Below are positions 48,628-60,000 of a stretch of 64,000 bases of DNA, in pieces. Position 1 is the first letter of the stretch. Every line of letters starts with the position of its first letter. The DNA lies in contig CAXRDE010000019.1 of the NCBI GenBank assembly GCA_964229355.1, positions 550,713 through 614,712 of the forward strand, written 5' to 3'. The stretch is from CAXRDE01 sp964229355 (GTDB lineage: Bacteria; Cyanobacteriota; Sericytochromatia; UBA7694). The notes beneath the pieces are model-generated. The model was not told the DNA's origin and ran no database searches. It saw nothing but the letters and a program-made list of their open reading frames with translations. A program made the position numbers and the translations under genes.

Positions 48628-50841
48628 ATGTCTTTAAAAACCTTTGTTTTTTCTCTTTTTATCCTGTTTATGGGCTCTATAGTGTCGTGTCAAAGCCCCG
48701 AGCATAACCATTTGCACACACCGCTGCAAGCTGCTGAACAATGGCGGTATTGCTGGCCTGCGGTAGAAGACCCCAGTCAGGTGACGCCTCAGCAGTTGGT
48801 GGCGCAACGGGAGCAGGCCTGTCAGCAGCAGTGGCAAGCCACTTACCCTCCCTTGAATCCCCCGGGCCGTCAGGGAGTGGGGCAAAAGCCCAAACAATGG
48901 TTGTGGCTTGAGTTGACCCTGCCCACCCTGGAGAATCAGGATTATCTTTATATGCGGGGCATTGACGAAGAATTTGTGGTGTATTTGGGAACCGAGCCCC
49001 TGTATCGCTTTGGAGCCTTTGATATGCAGTCTCGGTGGTACCAGGGTTTCCCCTGGCATATGATTCCTTTGTCTCCCCAATACTCCCACGAAAAAGTCTA
49101 TTTTTTGGTGCACTCTAAATACCGTCATATTGGTATTTTTGGTACACCGCGCTTGGGTTCTAAAGCCTCGCATTTGTACCACATGCTCTATATGGACTTA
49201 GATCGCATTGTGGTGGGTGGCCTGCTGATTTTTACCGGAATCATGGTATTTCTCTTGTTCTTGCGACAGCCCATTATTGGTTATGAGTGGCTGTGCTTGT
49301 TTGCCATTAGCATTGGCATTTATCTGGTGGTGCGCACCGAAATTAAGCAATTGTTTTGGTATGCGCCGGTGCTGACCAAGTGGATTGAGGTGCTCAGTCT
49401 CTATGTGGCAGCCCCCGCGGTCACCTTCTTTCTGAGCCAAATTTTTGGCGACGAAAAAACCCGAGCATGGCAGTGGCTCATTCAGTTTCAAATGGGAGTG
49501 TGTTTACTGAACGTGTTGCTGGCGGCTTTACAGTGGATCTCGATTCAACAAACCACCGGGCCCTTTTTGGCGCTGACATTGCTCAATATGGTGGTGGGAC
49601 TGGTGATTATTTTACGGCGCTTTCGTAGGTATGGTCGCTCGGGCTGGTTTGCCATGGCGGGTATTCTCTGCCTATGTGCCTTTACCAGTTACGATATTAT
49701 GGCCTCCTTAAAGTGGGTGCCCTGGGTGCGCCCTGTGACCCACTGGGGGGTCCTGGCGGTACTCATCTCACTGGTGTTTTTTGTCAAACAACAGGTGGAC
49801 CAGTTGTACAACGACAAGCGCCTGGCGGAAGAGTCCGATCGGATGAAGACGAGCTTTTTGGCAAACTTTAGCCATGAAATTCGTACCCCGCTGAATGCTA
49901 TTATTGGCTTCTCTGACTTATTAAAAAAAGAGCCACAGCTCGATAAGGTCAAAGAGTACAGTGCCATTATTAGTGACTCAGGCAAGTCTTTATTAAGCAT
50001 GATTAACGATATTCTGGATTTGGGAAAAATTGAGTCCAATCGTCTTGAACTGGCCATGGCCACCTTTCGGGTAAGCCGTTTGGGGGAGCAAATTCATCAA
50101 TTGTTCAGCTTAGAAGCCCAAAAAAAGAAGCTGGTGTGGGAAGTGCAAATTGCAGAAAACATGCCCGAACTTCTGCGTCTGGACGGGGGGAAACTGCGGC
50201 AAATCTTAACCAATCTGGTGGGGAATGCCTTTAAATTTACCGAATCGGGTTCTGTGATTTTGACCTTGAACTACACAGAGCGGGGGAGTGGCGGGGCCCT
50301 TGAGGTCCAGGTTCAGGACTCGGGGATTGGCATTACCTCGGAACAATTGGAACACGTGTTTCAGCCTTTTTATCAGGTGGAGCACGCTCTACACCGTCGT
50401 TTTTCAGGCACAGGGCTTGGGCTTACGATATATCAGCGGTTTATTCAATTGATGGGGGGAGACATTCAGGTCAAAAGCCAACCGGGGGCGGGCACGAGCT
50501 TTTCGTTTTGGTTGCCCGTTACGCCCGTGCGCATCGAGGCACCCAAAACCGGTACCTTAAGCACGACGGTTTCAGAGCCTGCCCAATGGAATTTACCTGC
50601 TGAGACCTGTCAGGAGTTGAAACAACAGCTTGAGCAATTGACCCAGCAAAAGAGCATCCAGCGCATTCAAAACTATGCGGATTTACTCATTCAAAAAGGT
50701 CAGCAGTATCCAGAGACGGGCTTGTCATCCCTGGGAGAGCAGCTGGTGGACGCCGTGAGCCAATTTGATATCGGTAAAATTAATGAGATCTTACACGAGT
50801 TAGAGAATCTTTGCGCGGCCTTTTCTCAGCGAGCAGACTAA
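48628..50841 (+). CDS. 7TMR-DISM sensor histidine kinase with lipoprotein-type signal
   Basis: 737 residues from ATG 48628 (AAGG upstream); a TTG at 48595 would add 11 polar residues. The N-terminus has a lipobox-like IVSC with Cys21. An extracellular 7TMR-DISM-type sensor domain (about 45-190) and seven transmembrane helices (about 195-395) follow. HisKA has phospho-acceptor His416 in NFSHEIRTPLNAIIGF, and HATPase has N, G1 and G2 boxes (ILTNLVGNAFKF, VQDSGIGIT, FSGTGLGLTI). About 100 helical residues without a receiver domain end the protein. The cognate response regulator is not in the window. Confidence 0.9.
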   Translation: MSLKTFVFSLFILFMGSIVSCQSPEHNHLHTPLQAAEQWRYCWPAVEDPSQVTPQQLVAQREQACQQQWQATYPPLNPPGRQGVGQKPKQWLWLELTLPTLENQDYLYMRGIDEEFVVYLGTEPLYRFGAFDMQSRWYQGFPWHMIPLSPQYSHEKVYFLVHSKYRHIGIFGTPRLGSKASHLYHMLYMDLDRIVVGGLLIFTGIMVFLLFLRQPIIGYEWLCLFAISIGIYLVVRTEIKQLFWYAPVLTKWIEVLSLYVAAPAVTFFLSQIFGDEKTRAWQWLIQFQMGVCLLNVLLAALQWISIQQTTGPFLALTLLNMVVGLVIILRRFRRYGRSGWFAMAGILCLCAFTSYDIMASLKWVPWVRPVTHWGVLAVLISLVFFVKQQVDQLYNDKRLAEESDRMKTSFLANFSHEIRTPLNAIIGFSDLLKKEPQLDKVKEYSAIISDSGKSLLSMINDILDLGKIESNRLELAMATFRVSRLGEQIHQLFSLEAQKKKLVWEVQIAENMPELLRLDGGKLRQILTNLVGNAFKFTESGSVILTLNYTERGSGGALEVQVQDSGIGITSEQLEHVFQPFYQVEHALHRRFSGTGLGLTIYQRFIQLMGGDIQVKSQPGAGTSFSFWLPVTPVRIEAPKTGTLSTTVSEPAQWNLPAETCQELKQQLEQLTQQKSIQRIQNYADLLIQKGQQYPETGLSSLGEQLVDAVSQFDIGKINEILHELENLCAAFSQRAD

Positions 50842-51800
50842 CTGGTACTTTCGTAGGCTGCTTCTTTGACCACCTGGCGGGGGATTTTACCATCAGGGTA
50901 CATGGTCCACACATCGGTGCTGCCGTTGCGATCTGAGGTAAACAAAACCTGCCCGTTGGGCATGAGTACAGGGCTACGGCTGATATACATTCCCGGTTGA
51001 CTGAGGTTTTGCAGGTTGCTGCCGTCTTCGTCCACCCGGAAGATGCCCAGGGTCCCTGTGTCTGTCAGCGCAGAGAATACCAGACGGTTTTCGGTTTCGA
51101 AGCTGTAAAAAGGAATCATGGGCGAGCGATTGGTGAAGCGCTCCGCATAATCTTTATACATGGGTGGCACCACGGCGATTTCTTGCACATTCATGGGCAC
51201 GCGGGTGACCTGACGCTGGCGGGTACCGTCGGGCGCCATTTTCCAGATGTCCCACTTTGAGCCCCGTGAGGTGGTGTAATAGATATGACCATCGTCGGCC
51301 ACCACGGGGTAGTCGTTGTGAAAGTCACCCTCTGAGAGGCGACGCAAATCGCTGCCATCAGCATTTATCGAAAAAATCTGCGGCTTTAAATAGCGGTCGG
51401 AAACAAAGACCACGCGGCCATCAGGCGAGGGGAACGGACGGTAATTATTGACCCCACGCTCGGTGGTCAAGGCCCGCACATCGCTGCCGTCTCGGTTCAT
51501 AATGTACACCTGCCAGGTGCCTGTACGTTTTGAAGCAAAGACCACCCGCCCGTCAAGGGTGAGCCGGGGATGGGCGTCTTCGGCCACGTCCTGAGTGAGC
51601 GCGCGGGGGTTTTTTCCCTGGATGTCTGAGATGTAAACATCTTTTTGGCCACCAGAACCCGAGATGTACACCACCATCGGGTTTTGGCTGTCAGCGCCCT
51701 GCTGCAACGCTGCACAGGCAGATAGCATGAAAGTACTGATGCCCAGCGCAAGGGCCGGCAGTTTCCGAGAAAAAGAGATCGCAGATGATAAATACGTCAT
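50838..51800 (-). CDS. TolB-like (PD40) propeller lipoprotein
   Basis: 320 residues. Lipobox LSAC (Cys at about 29). The rest is a six-bladed PD40/TolB-like propeller with DGRVVFxSxR, NRDGSDVRALT, NADGSDLRRLSEGD and DEDGSNLQNLSQPG blades. Unlike TolB it is lipid-anchored and lacks the N-terminal TolB domain, so it is more likely a binding protein than part of Tol-Pal. An extended -10 TGCTAAAAT lies at 51849-51857. It converges with the kinase gene, overlapping by 4 nt. Confidence 0.87.
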   Translation of the reverse strand: MTYLSSAISFSRKLPALALGISTFMLSACAALQQGADSQNPMVVYISGSGGQKDVYISDIQGKNPRALTQDVAEDAHPRLTLDGRVVFASKRTGTWQVYIMNRDGSDVRALTTERGVNNYRPFPSPDGRVVFVSDRYLKPQIFSINADGSDLRRLSEGDFHNDYPVVADDGHIYYTTSRGSKWDIWKMAPDGTRQRQVTRVPMNVQEIAVVPPMYKDYAERFTNRSPMIPFYSFETENRLVFSALTDTGTLGIFRVDEDGSNLQNLSQPGMYISRSPVLMPNGQVLFTSDRNGSTDVWTMYPDGKIPRQVVKEAAYESTS

Positions 51801-51848
51801 GATGATATAGCCTCTGTTACGTTGCCTCAGGGTGCAAACATTCCTTCT

Positions 51849-51857
51849 ATTTTAGCA
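51849..51857 (-). promoter_or_regulatory. Extended -10 (TGCTAAAAT) of the TolB-like gene
   Basis: Minus-strand TGCTAAAAT about 49 nt before ATG 51800, in the gap after the peptidase gene. Confidence 0.5.
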
Positions 51858-51866
51858 TATCGAATT

Positions 51867-53678
51867 TTAGAGCTTGAGTTCTGTGAGCAGTCCTTCGAAG
51901 TCCTGGGCGTACTGTTCTAAAATATTCACACATTGCTGCCAGAACACGGGGGTATCTAAGGGCAACTCAAAGTGTTTGTGCACCAAATCCTCTACCTGCA
52001 TTCTTCCGGTGTCGCGCAAGAGCTCGGTGTAGAAACCAAAGAAGTTGTCGCCCCGTTGTTCTTTTTGGGCATAAATGCCCTGAGAGAACAAATAGCCGAA
52101 GGTGTAAGGGAAGTTATAAAAGCTGCGCTCGGCCATATAAAAGTGCAGTTTGGTGGCCCAGAACATATCGTCAGGCTGTGACATGCTGTGCCCGTGCCAG
52201 TCTTGCCAGGTGTCCGCCATCAGGGTTTTAAATTCTTCGGCGCTAAAACTTTTGTTTTCGCGGGCTTCATAAAACTGGCGCTCAAACTCATAACGTACGG
52301 GCAGGTTGATTAAAAAGCGTGGAATGGCGCTGACTTCTTCCCAGAGAATGCTGAGTTTTTCTTCGGGGGTTTTGGCTTCGCGCAACAAGTAATGGCGCAC
52401 CACGGTTTCGGCAAAGGTGCTGGCGGTTTCGGCCAGACACATGGGGTAGCGGGTTTCTCTTAGAGGCATATCGCGCATGACCCAGGAGTGAAACGCGTGC
52501 CCTAATTCATGGGCCAGAGTGGTGAGGTTAGAGGCGGTGCCCATATAGGTCATCAGCACACGGGGGGTGCGGGATTTGGGGAAGCCTGAGCAGAAAGCGC
52601 CCGGGGTTTTATGGGGCAGATCGGCAGCGTCAATCCACTGCTTTTCTTGCATCATACGGGCGAAACGGCCCATGCTGGGATCCACTTCGTTAAAGGCGTT
52701 GACAATAATGTCCATGGCTTCTTCAAAAGGCAGGGGGGGCTTTTTGCTGCCAAGTTCTGGCGCAGGTGCCTGACCATCCCAGGGGTCTAAGGTCTCTTTT
52801 TTTAACAAGCGGGCTTGCAATTGCAGCATTTTTTGGCCCAGTCCCTTGTGTTGGCGAGATACTTCAATCATGGTGTTCAGGGTGCTCCGCTGCATGCGGT
52901 TGCTGTGCAAGGGCTCGGTGAGAAAATCAATGCTTTGGGTGTGAGAGCGGCGTTTGCACATTTCTAAGCGCCAGCCTGACAGGGCGTTTAAGATTGCTGC
53001 GCAGGTTTCCTGGTGGGTGGTAAAGACCGTGTTTAAGCCTTCAAAAGCTGCCTGACGCACGTGGTTTTCTTTGTCGCTGAGCATTGACAATAAATGGGCC
53101 ACGCCCACGGTTTCTTTTTCGCCGTCTAAATCCAGTTCGTATTCAATGGCGCTGGTGAGGTTATTGTAAAGATGTCCCCAGGCGTGGTGACCGTCTAAGC
53201 GCAGACCCGATAACAGGTTCTCGTGCTCCAGGGGCAGCAGGGTGTTGGCCACTTCGCGTTGGTGCTGATAATAAAATTGACTGTCTTCTAAACCGGGGCC
53301 GGCCAAAAATTGCGCAAAGGTTTCGTCGTCAGAACGCAGTACGAATTGTTGTAGCGGCTGCAGGCTCTGGGTGAGCTTAACGCCCAGCTTGCGCAGGTGA
53401 TCCAGGGCGGTGCGAGCCTGCGCGTGTTTTGAATCGGTGCTGCGGCTCAGGTAAGCATAGCTCGATAGGTTGTACAGTAACAGGTCGGCTTCTTTTTGCA
53501 TCACGGCCATACGCTGGGCCTGGGACAGGACCTCGGGTCCCGCCAGACCCGCTGACAACAGACGCAGTTCTTCGACGCTGTTTTCAATGTGTTGTAAATC
53601 GCTCTGGTATTCAGGGCTGTCAAAGCCAGGGTATTCGCTGTGCAGTTCCCATTCAGGAGCGCTGATATGATGTGACAT
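51867..53678 (-). CDS. pepF: M3-family oligoendopeptidase (PepF-like)
   Basis: 603 residues from ATG 53678; a TTG at 53699 would add 7. Zinc metallopeptidase of the oligoendopeptidase F group with the HExxH motif in LAHELGHAFHSW and a downstream Glu in ETASTFAETVV. Full-length for the family and without a signal peptide, so cytoplasmic. It degrades short peptides. The DUF389 gene starts the run upstream on the same strand, but the 30-nt gap has no diagnostic elements. Confidence 0.93.
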   Translation of the reverse strand: MSHHISAPEWELHSEYPGFDSPEYQSDLQHIENSVEELRLLSAGLAGPEVLSQAQRMAVMQKEADLLLYNLSSYAYLSRSTDSKHAQARTALDHLRKLGVKLTQSLQPLQQFVLRSDDETFAQFLAGPGLEDSQFYYQHQREVANTLLPLEHENLLSGLRLDGHHAWGHLYNNLTSAIEYELDLDGEKETVGVAHLLSMLSDKENHVRQAAFEGLNTVFTTHQETCAAILNALSGWRLEMCKRRSHTQSIDFLTEPLHSNRMQRSTLNTMIEVSRQHKGLGQKMLQLQARLLKKETLDPWDGQAPAPELGSKKPPLPFEEAMDIIVNAFNEVDPSMGRFARMMQEKQWIDAADLPHKTPGAFCSGFPKSRTPRVLMTYMGTASNLTTLAHELGHAFHSWVMRDMPLRETRYPMCLAETASTFAETVVRHYLLREAKTPEEKLSILWEEVSAIPRFLINLPVRYEFERQFYEARENKSFSAEEFKTLMADTWQDWHGHSMSQPDDMFWATKLHFYMAERSFYNFPYTFGYLFSQGIYAQKEQRGDNFFGFYTELLRDTGRMQVEDLVHKHFELPLDTPVFWQQCVNILEQYAQDFEGLLTELKL

Positions 53679-53707
53679 GTCCAATAAACTCGATTTCAAT
53701 GTTTTTT

Positions 53708-55174
<1,467 letters not shown>

Positions 55175-55352
55175 GGTTTGGATTCAACTCCATCTGGACT
55201 TTTTAGCAGTGTAGCGGGTTTGCAGCCATTAAACCATAAAAAATAGCTGCGAAAAACCTTAAAAAGCCCTGAAGCCACGACGCAAAAAGACTGGCATAAT
55301 AGGGGTGTCAATGGCTATCTTGAGAGTAGCATGATCTGAAAAAGGACACCTT

Positions 55353-55895
55353 ATGAAAATTTATACCCGCACCGGAGATTCTGGACAAACCGGCTTATGG
55401 GGAGGCACCCGTATTCCCAAAGATGCGGTGCGCATTCAGGCTTATGGCACTGTGGACGAGTGCAATGCGGTGATTGGCATTGCCTGTACCACCCTGGCGG
55501 ATGAAAAACTTTTGACCCTGTTGGCTCAGGTGCAAAATGAATTGTTTGTGGTGGGCTCGGATCTGGCCTCCGATGTGGCTTTAGAAAATGTCCCGCGGGT
55601 ACAACCCCGCGATGTCACCCGCCTTGAAACCTGGATTGATCAACTAGAGGCAGAATTGCCTCTCTTAACCCAGTTTATTTTACCCGGGGGTCATGCGGCG
55701 GCAGCTCAACTGCACCTGGCTCGTACGGTGTGCCGCCGTGCAGAGCGCTGGGTGGTGAGCTTGCACCATGAAGAAGCCATCAATGAGACCGTACTCCTCT
55801 ATTTGAACCGTCTTTCTGACTTTTTGTTTGTGGCCGCTCGCTATGCCAATCATGTGTCACAAACCCCTGATGTTCCGTGGCAAAAACCCGTATAA
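55353..55895 (+). CDS. Cob(I)alamin adenosyltransferase, PduO type
   Basis: 180 residues with the ATR signature KIYTRTGDSGQTGLWGG, the fold motif AYGTVDECNAVIG, and RTVCRRAERWVV plus LYLNRLSDFLFVAARYAN near the C-terminus. It converts cob(I)alamin to adenosylcobalamin using ATP. AAGGA precedes the ATG and TGGCATAAT (55292-55300) is a possible extended -10. No other B12 gene is visible nearby. Confidence 0.93.
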   Translation: MKIYTRTGDSGQTGLWGGTRIPKDAVRIQAYGTVDECNAVIGIACTTLADEKLLTLLAQVQNELFVVGSDLASDVALENVPRVQPRDVTRLETWIDQLEAELPLLTQFILPGGHAAAAQLHLARTVCRRAERWVVSLHHEEAINETVLLYLNRLSDFLFVAARYANHVSQTPDVPWQKPV

Positions 55896-55896
55896 T
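55891..55896 (+). promoter_or_regulatory. TATAAT 6 nt before the desaturase ATG (leaderless type)
   Basis: Perfect TATAAT overlapping the adenosyltransferase stop codon, then AGCTCC and ATG 55903; no ribosome binding site. Confidence 0.5.
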
Positions 55897-55902
55897 AGCT
55901 CC

Positions 55903-57081
55903 ATGTTAAAACACCCTGATGCCATTGATGTCGAAGGCTTTGCCGCAGAAATTGAAGCCTTGCACCAAAAACTCAAAGCCAATATTGGCCCTGAAGACCT
56001 ACGCCATGTCAAAAAAATAGAGCGCTGGGGCCGTCTCTGCTCCCTGGTTGGCTACGGTACGGCCTGGATTTTACCCAATCCCCTGTCGGCTTTTTTGATC
56101 AGCCAGGGCAATCTCACCCGCTGGGCCATGATGGGGCATCATGTGTGTCATCGGGGCTATGATCGGGTGCCTGATGTGCCCAAACGCTATCAAAGCAAGC
56201 ATTTTGCGCAGGGCTGGCGGCGCTTTTTGGACTGGCCCGATTGGCTGTTGCCCAACGCCTGGTCCTACGAGCACAATACCCTTCACCATTACCACACGGG
56301 TGAAGTTTTAGATCCCGATGTCTTGGAACACCGGGTGCGTTTGATGCGTGAGATTCGTGCGCCGTTGTTTTTAAAACATATTGTGGCTTTCTTTTTTGCC
56401 AGCACCTGGAAGCTGAGCTATTACGCTCCCAATACCCTGTGGATGTTGCAACAGCGCGAGTCGCGTCTGGGACGAGATGAACTGCACGCCCGCATTAAGG
56501 GGCATAAGCCAGCTATTTTTCATGGGGCGAAATTGTGGTGGCCCTTTCATAAAGCGGGGGCTCAATTTTGGTTGCACTGTTTATTGCCTTATGCCCTGTT
56601 GCGTTTTGGCCTGTTACCCCTGCTCTTTTTACCGCTGGGGGCCTGGGCGGCGCTAAATGTGTTGATCAACAGTTTACTGGCAGAATGGATCACCAATTTG
56701 CACACCTTTTTGATCATTGTGCCCAACCATTCAGGGGACGATGTGTACCGTTTTGAAGGTGGCATTGAAAACAAGGCCCAGTTTTATCTGCGGCAAACCG
56801 TTGGATCGGTGAATTATACCGGTGGCAGCGACCTGAAAGACTTTTTACAGGGTTGGCTGAATTATCAGATTGAGCATCATCTTTGGCCAGATCTGCCCAT
56901 GCTCAAGTATCAACAGGCACAACCTGAAGTGCAGGCCATCTGTGAAAAATATGGGGTGCCGTATATTTATGACCCGCTGCCGAAGCGGGTGGGCAAGATG
57001 TGGGCCTTGCTCACCGGTCAAGATGTGATGATGCAATGGCCTGAAAGCCCTGAGAAGCCTGAACTTCCACAGGCTGCTTAA
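55903..57081 (+). CDS. Membrane fatty acid desaturase
   Basis: 392 residues from ATG 55903. The three histidine clusters of membrane di-iron desaturases are present: GHHVCH, HNTLHHYH and QIEHHLWPD. The Gln-containing third box is typical of front-end or delta-type desaturases. Several hydrophobic segments flank them. It should introduce double bonds into lipid acyl chains or related lipids. The gene starts 7 nt after the adenosyltransferase stop but carries its own TATAAT, 6 nt before the ATG. It converges with the large repetitive protein gene, overlapping by 4 nt. Confidence 0.9.
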   Translation: MLKHPDAIDVEGFAAEIEALHQKLKANIGPEDLRHVKKIERWGRLCSLVGYGTAWILPNPLSAFLISQGNLTRWAMMGHHVCHRGYDRVPDVPKRYQSKHFAQGWRRFLDWPDWLLPNAWSYEHNTLHHYHTGEVLDPDVLEHRVRLMREIRAPLFLKHIVAFFFASTWKLSYYAPNTLWMLQQRESRLGRDELHARIKGHKPAIFHGAKLWWPFHKAGAQFWLHCLLPYALLRFGLLPLLFLPLGAWAALNVLINSLLAEWITNLHTFLIIVPNHSGDDVYRFEGGIENKAQFYLRQTVGSVNYTGGSDLKDFLQGWLNYQIEHHLWPDLPMLKYQQAQPEVQAICEKYGVPYIYDPLPKRVGKMWALLTGQDVMMQWPESPEKPELPQAA

Positions 57082-60000
57082 AAGCTAATTCCAAAGCGTA
57101 CCTGGGCTCCCACCTGGGGTTTGTCATTGCTTAAATCGACGGTGCTGCCAAAACTTACAAAGGCGTTTTTATTGCGATGCTCAATGCCCGTGTAAAGTCC
57201 GTAAGCACTGTCTTCAGAGATATATGGAGAGTCCACCAGCCCGGCGGGATTGAGGTAAACCCCCGCCATCACGTCGGTGCGAGATCCCTGTCCTTTGGCC
57301 ACGGCCTCGTTGCTATCGTGGCGGCGGAAGGTGACACCGGCCATCACGGTGGTGGGGAGTTTGATGTTTTCGGTGGGCAGTTTAACGCCGCTCAGGTAGG
57401 TGCTGCCCTGGTTTTGTTGAATTTGAAGGTAAGAACCCGAAACCAGGCCAGCATGCAGGCCGGTGCTGTATTGGGTGCCTGTTACATTGGTATGGTTCCA
57501 ACCCAGCTCGGTGATCACGCCGAGGGCACCATCTTCAGGGCCTCGGGTGTTAAAGGGCATGTCACGCCCCATGAGCCCTTGTTCGGGGTTCATGTTCAGA
57601 TCAGGCCGTGGAAAGAGCAGAGTTAAACCCGCGTGTGGTCCATTTTTAAAGGGGGTTTGCAAGCGCAGGACGCCGTCCAGTTCCACCTGGACACCGGGCA
57701 CAATTTCAAAGCCTTCGCTGCTGAGGGCGCGACCGACGCTACTCATCATGCGTTCGGGGCTAAAGCTGTGGTACTGCGCGGTCCACTCAATGGCTGAGCC
57801 CTTCATGCTAAGAGGGCCTGCGCTGAGCTCCACTTCGCCTCTACCGCTGGGATCTCCAAAATACACGTGGGCACGGTTGGGCTGAATACTGGCCAGGGCT
57901 TTGAGTTCGTGGACATTGTCGAGTTTGACCCGCAGGGGAATCCCGTTATAGGCGGTGCGGATTTCGGCCTGAATAACGGAGTCTTCACCGGTGGGGACCA
58001 GATGCAGGGCTGCGCCCTGGGCCAGGCCTGAAATGCCGGTGGCTTTCACTAAAAATCCATCCATCTCGGCAATATCCACGTCGATATCCATACCCGCCAC
58101 CTGGGCCTGAATGCCCACACCGGTAATGTCTTCAATAATCAGATCGCCCCGCTGGGCGTCGACGCTGACTTTGGCATTGCCTCCCCGCACGCTCACTGAG
58201 GCATCCGCTGTGGCGGCATCAATGTGCAAGCCTTCACCCGCAAAGGTATAGCGCCCCAGACCGTCCTGGGTAAAGCTCAATTTTTGGCCTGTGTCTCCGC
58301 CGCCCAATCGCACGTTGAGATCTTCCTGTTGCAATTGAATCTCACCGCCGCCGGGGATCTTTAAAAAGGCCTCTTGTAAAAAGCTACCGTCTTCAGAGAG
58401 CCCCATATGTACCCTGACCTGGTCGCCGTTTTGGGTGCGCACCTGGGCATTAAAGCCTGAAACAAAGGCTTCGCTATTGCCCACACCCAGGTCCAGGCTG
58501 CGGGCCTCTCCCTGTGCGTTGTTTTGCAAGATCAGATCCAGGTTTTCGACGTTGACTTGCCATTCAGATTCTAGCTGAGATTTGATCTGGGCCGAGTCAA
58601 TATGTAAGCGGCTTTGAGCGCTGTTGATTTGGGCATTAACGCCCGCTAAAGAACCGGCCACTTCAGGGGTCTGAAATTCAGCAAGGGCCAAATCCAGGTT
58701 GCTGTGGTTCAGGCTGCCGTCAGGGTGAAAGGTGGCGTTGAGCCCCAGTCCCTGCAGGTTAAGCTGTTGTTGCGCGTTTTGATCTTGAAATTGAAACTGT
58801 CCCACATTGGCGTTCAGTGCTGCAAGGCTGCCCTGATCGTAGTGCAGGTTCAAAGCGCCCTGGGTCAGGGCGGCGCTGCCAAAATCGCCTTCAAACTGGC
58901 CCGCTTGCAGGGCCCCGCTCAGACGGGTGAGTTGGCCCTGGCTGTCAAAGGCCAATTGGGCTTCGGCACCGCTGAGCTGTAGGGCTTCGTTGCCCTGCTG
59001 ATAACGCAAGTGTTCGCTGTTGACCTGTAGATTTTCCACAAAGCCGTCCGCGTTGCGATCCAGTCTGAGTTGGCTCTGGCCCTGGGTCACCACCGATAAG
59101 GGGCCATCGGTGTACTGGATGTCGCTACCGCTCAGCGTCGCAAACCCGGAGCCATCGGCCTGGTTCTGAATATTGACCCGGGCAGCACCCACAGCCAGCT
59201 GACGGGTACCTCCGGCACCGTTGGGCTCCATGAGTGAAATACCGGTCCCGCTGCCTTGTAACTGCTGGCCTTCAGGGCCCTGAATCATTTGCAATTGCAA
59301 GGTCTCGGCCTGTAGGGTTTGGGTGTCGGTATTGAAGCGCAGGTCCTGGCTGGTGGCTTCAAAGATTTGCGCGTCGCCTTCGCTGCGCTGTTGAATTTGG
59401 GTGGCGCCCAGATGGGTGTTTTGGTTCTGGGTGCTGTGATCCAGGGCAGAAAATTGCAGTTTGAGTCCTTGTGGGTTTTGGCTGATCTGCGCGTTTTCTA
59501 GAAAGAATTGTCCGCTGTCACTCTGGTAGCGGACGCTTTCGGCGGCAATGATGGCGCTTTGCTCCTGACGGTTCAGTCCGGCCTCGACGCCCCTTAAGGT
59601 GGTGCTGTCACTGGCGGTATTGACATGGAGCTGATCCATTTTAAGGCCATCAAAGTCTTCCCCCAGATTGAGACTGATGTTTTTACCCATGATTTGGGTG
59701 CCGTCATTGAGGGCTAAAAATCCAGGGGTTTGAATTTGGTAACCGCCATTGCTCTGGGGACGCAATTGGCTGCCTGCGGGAATGACAAAGGCGGTCTTGC
59801 CGTCGTTGTAAGCAATGGGAATGGGCAAAGTCATGGGGAAAGGTAGACGGGGCAGGCTGCTTTCAACGGCGTTAACCACCTGGGTGTAGCTGGCCATGGC
59901 GTTGTTAAATCCCGATTGTAAGTCGGGGGTCTGCTGGTTGGCTTGCTCGCTCAGGGTTTTGGCTATCGGGTTGATACGTTCGCCCAGTGCTGGCGGTTTG

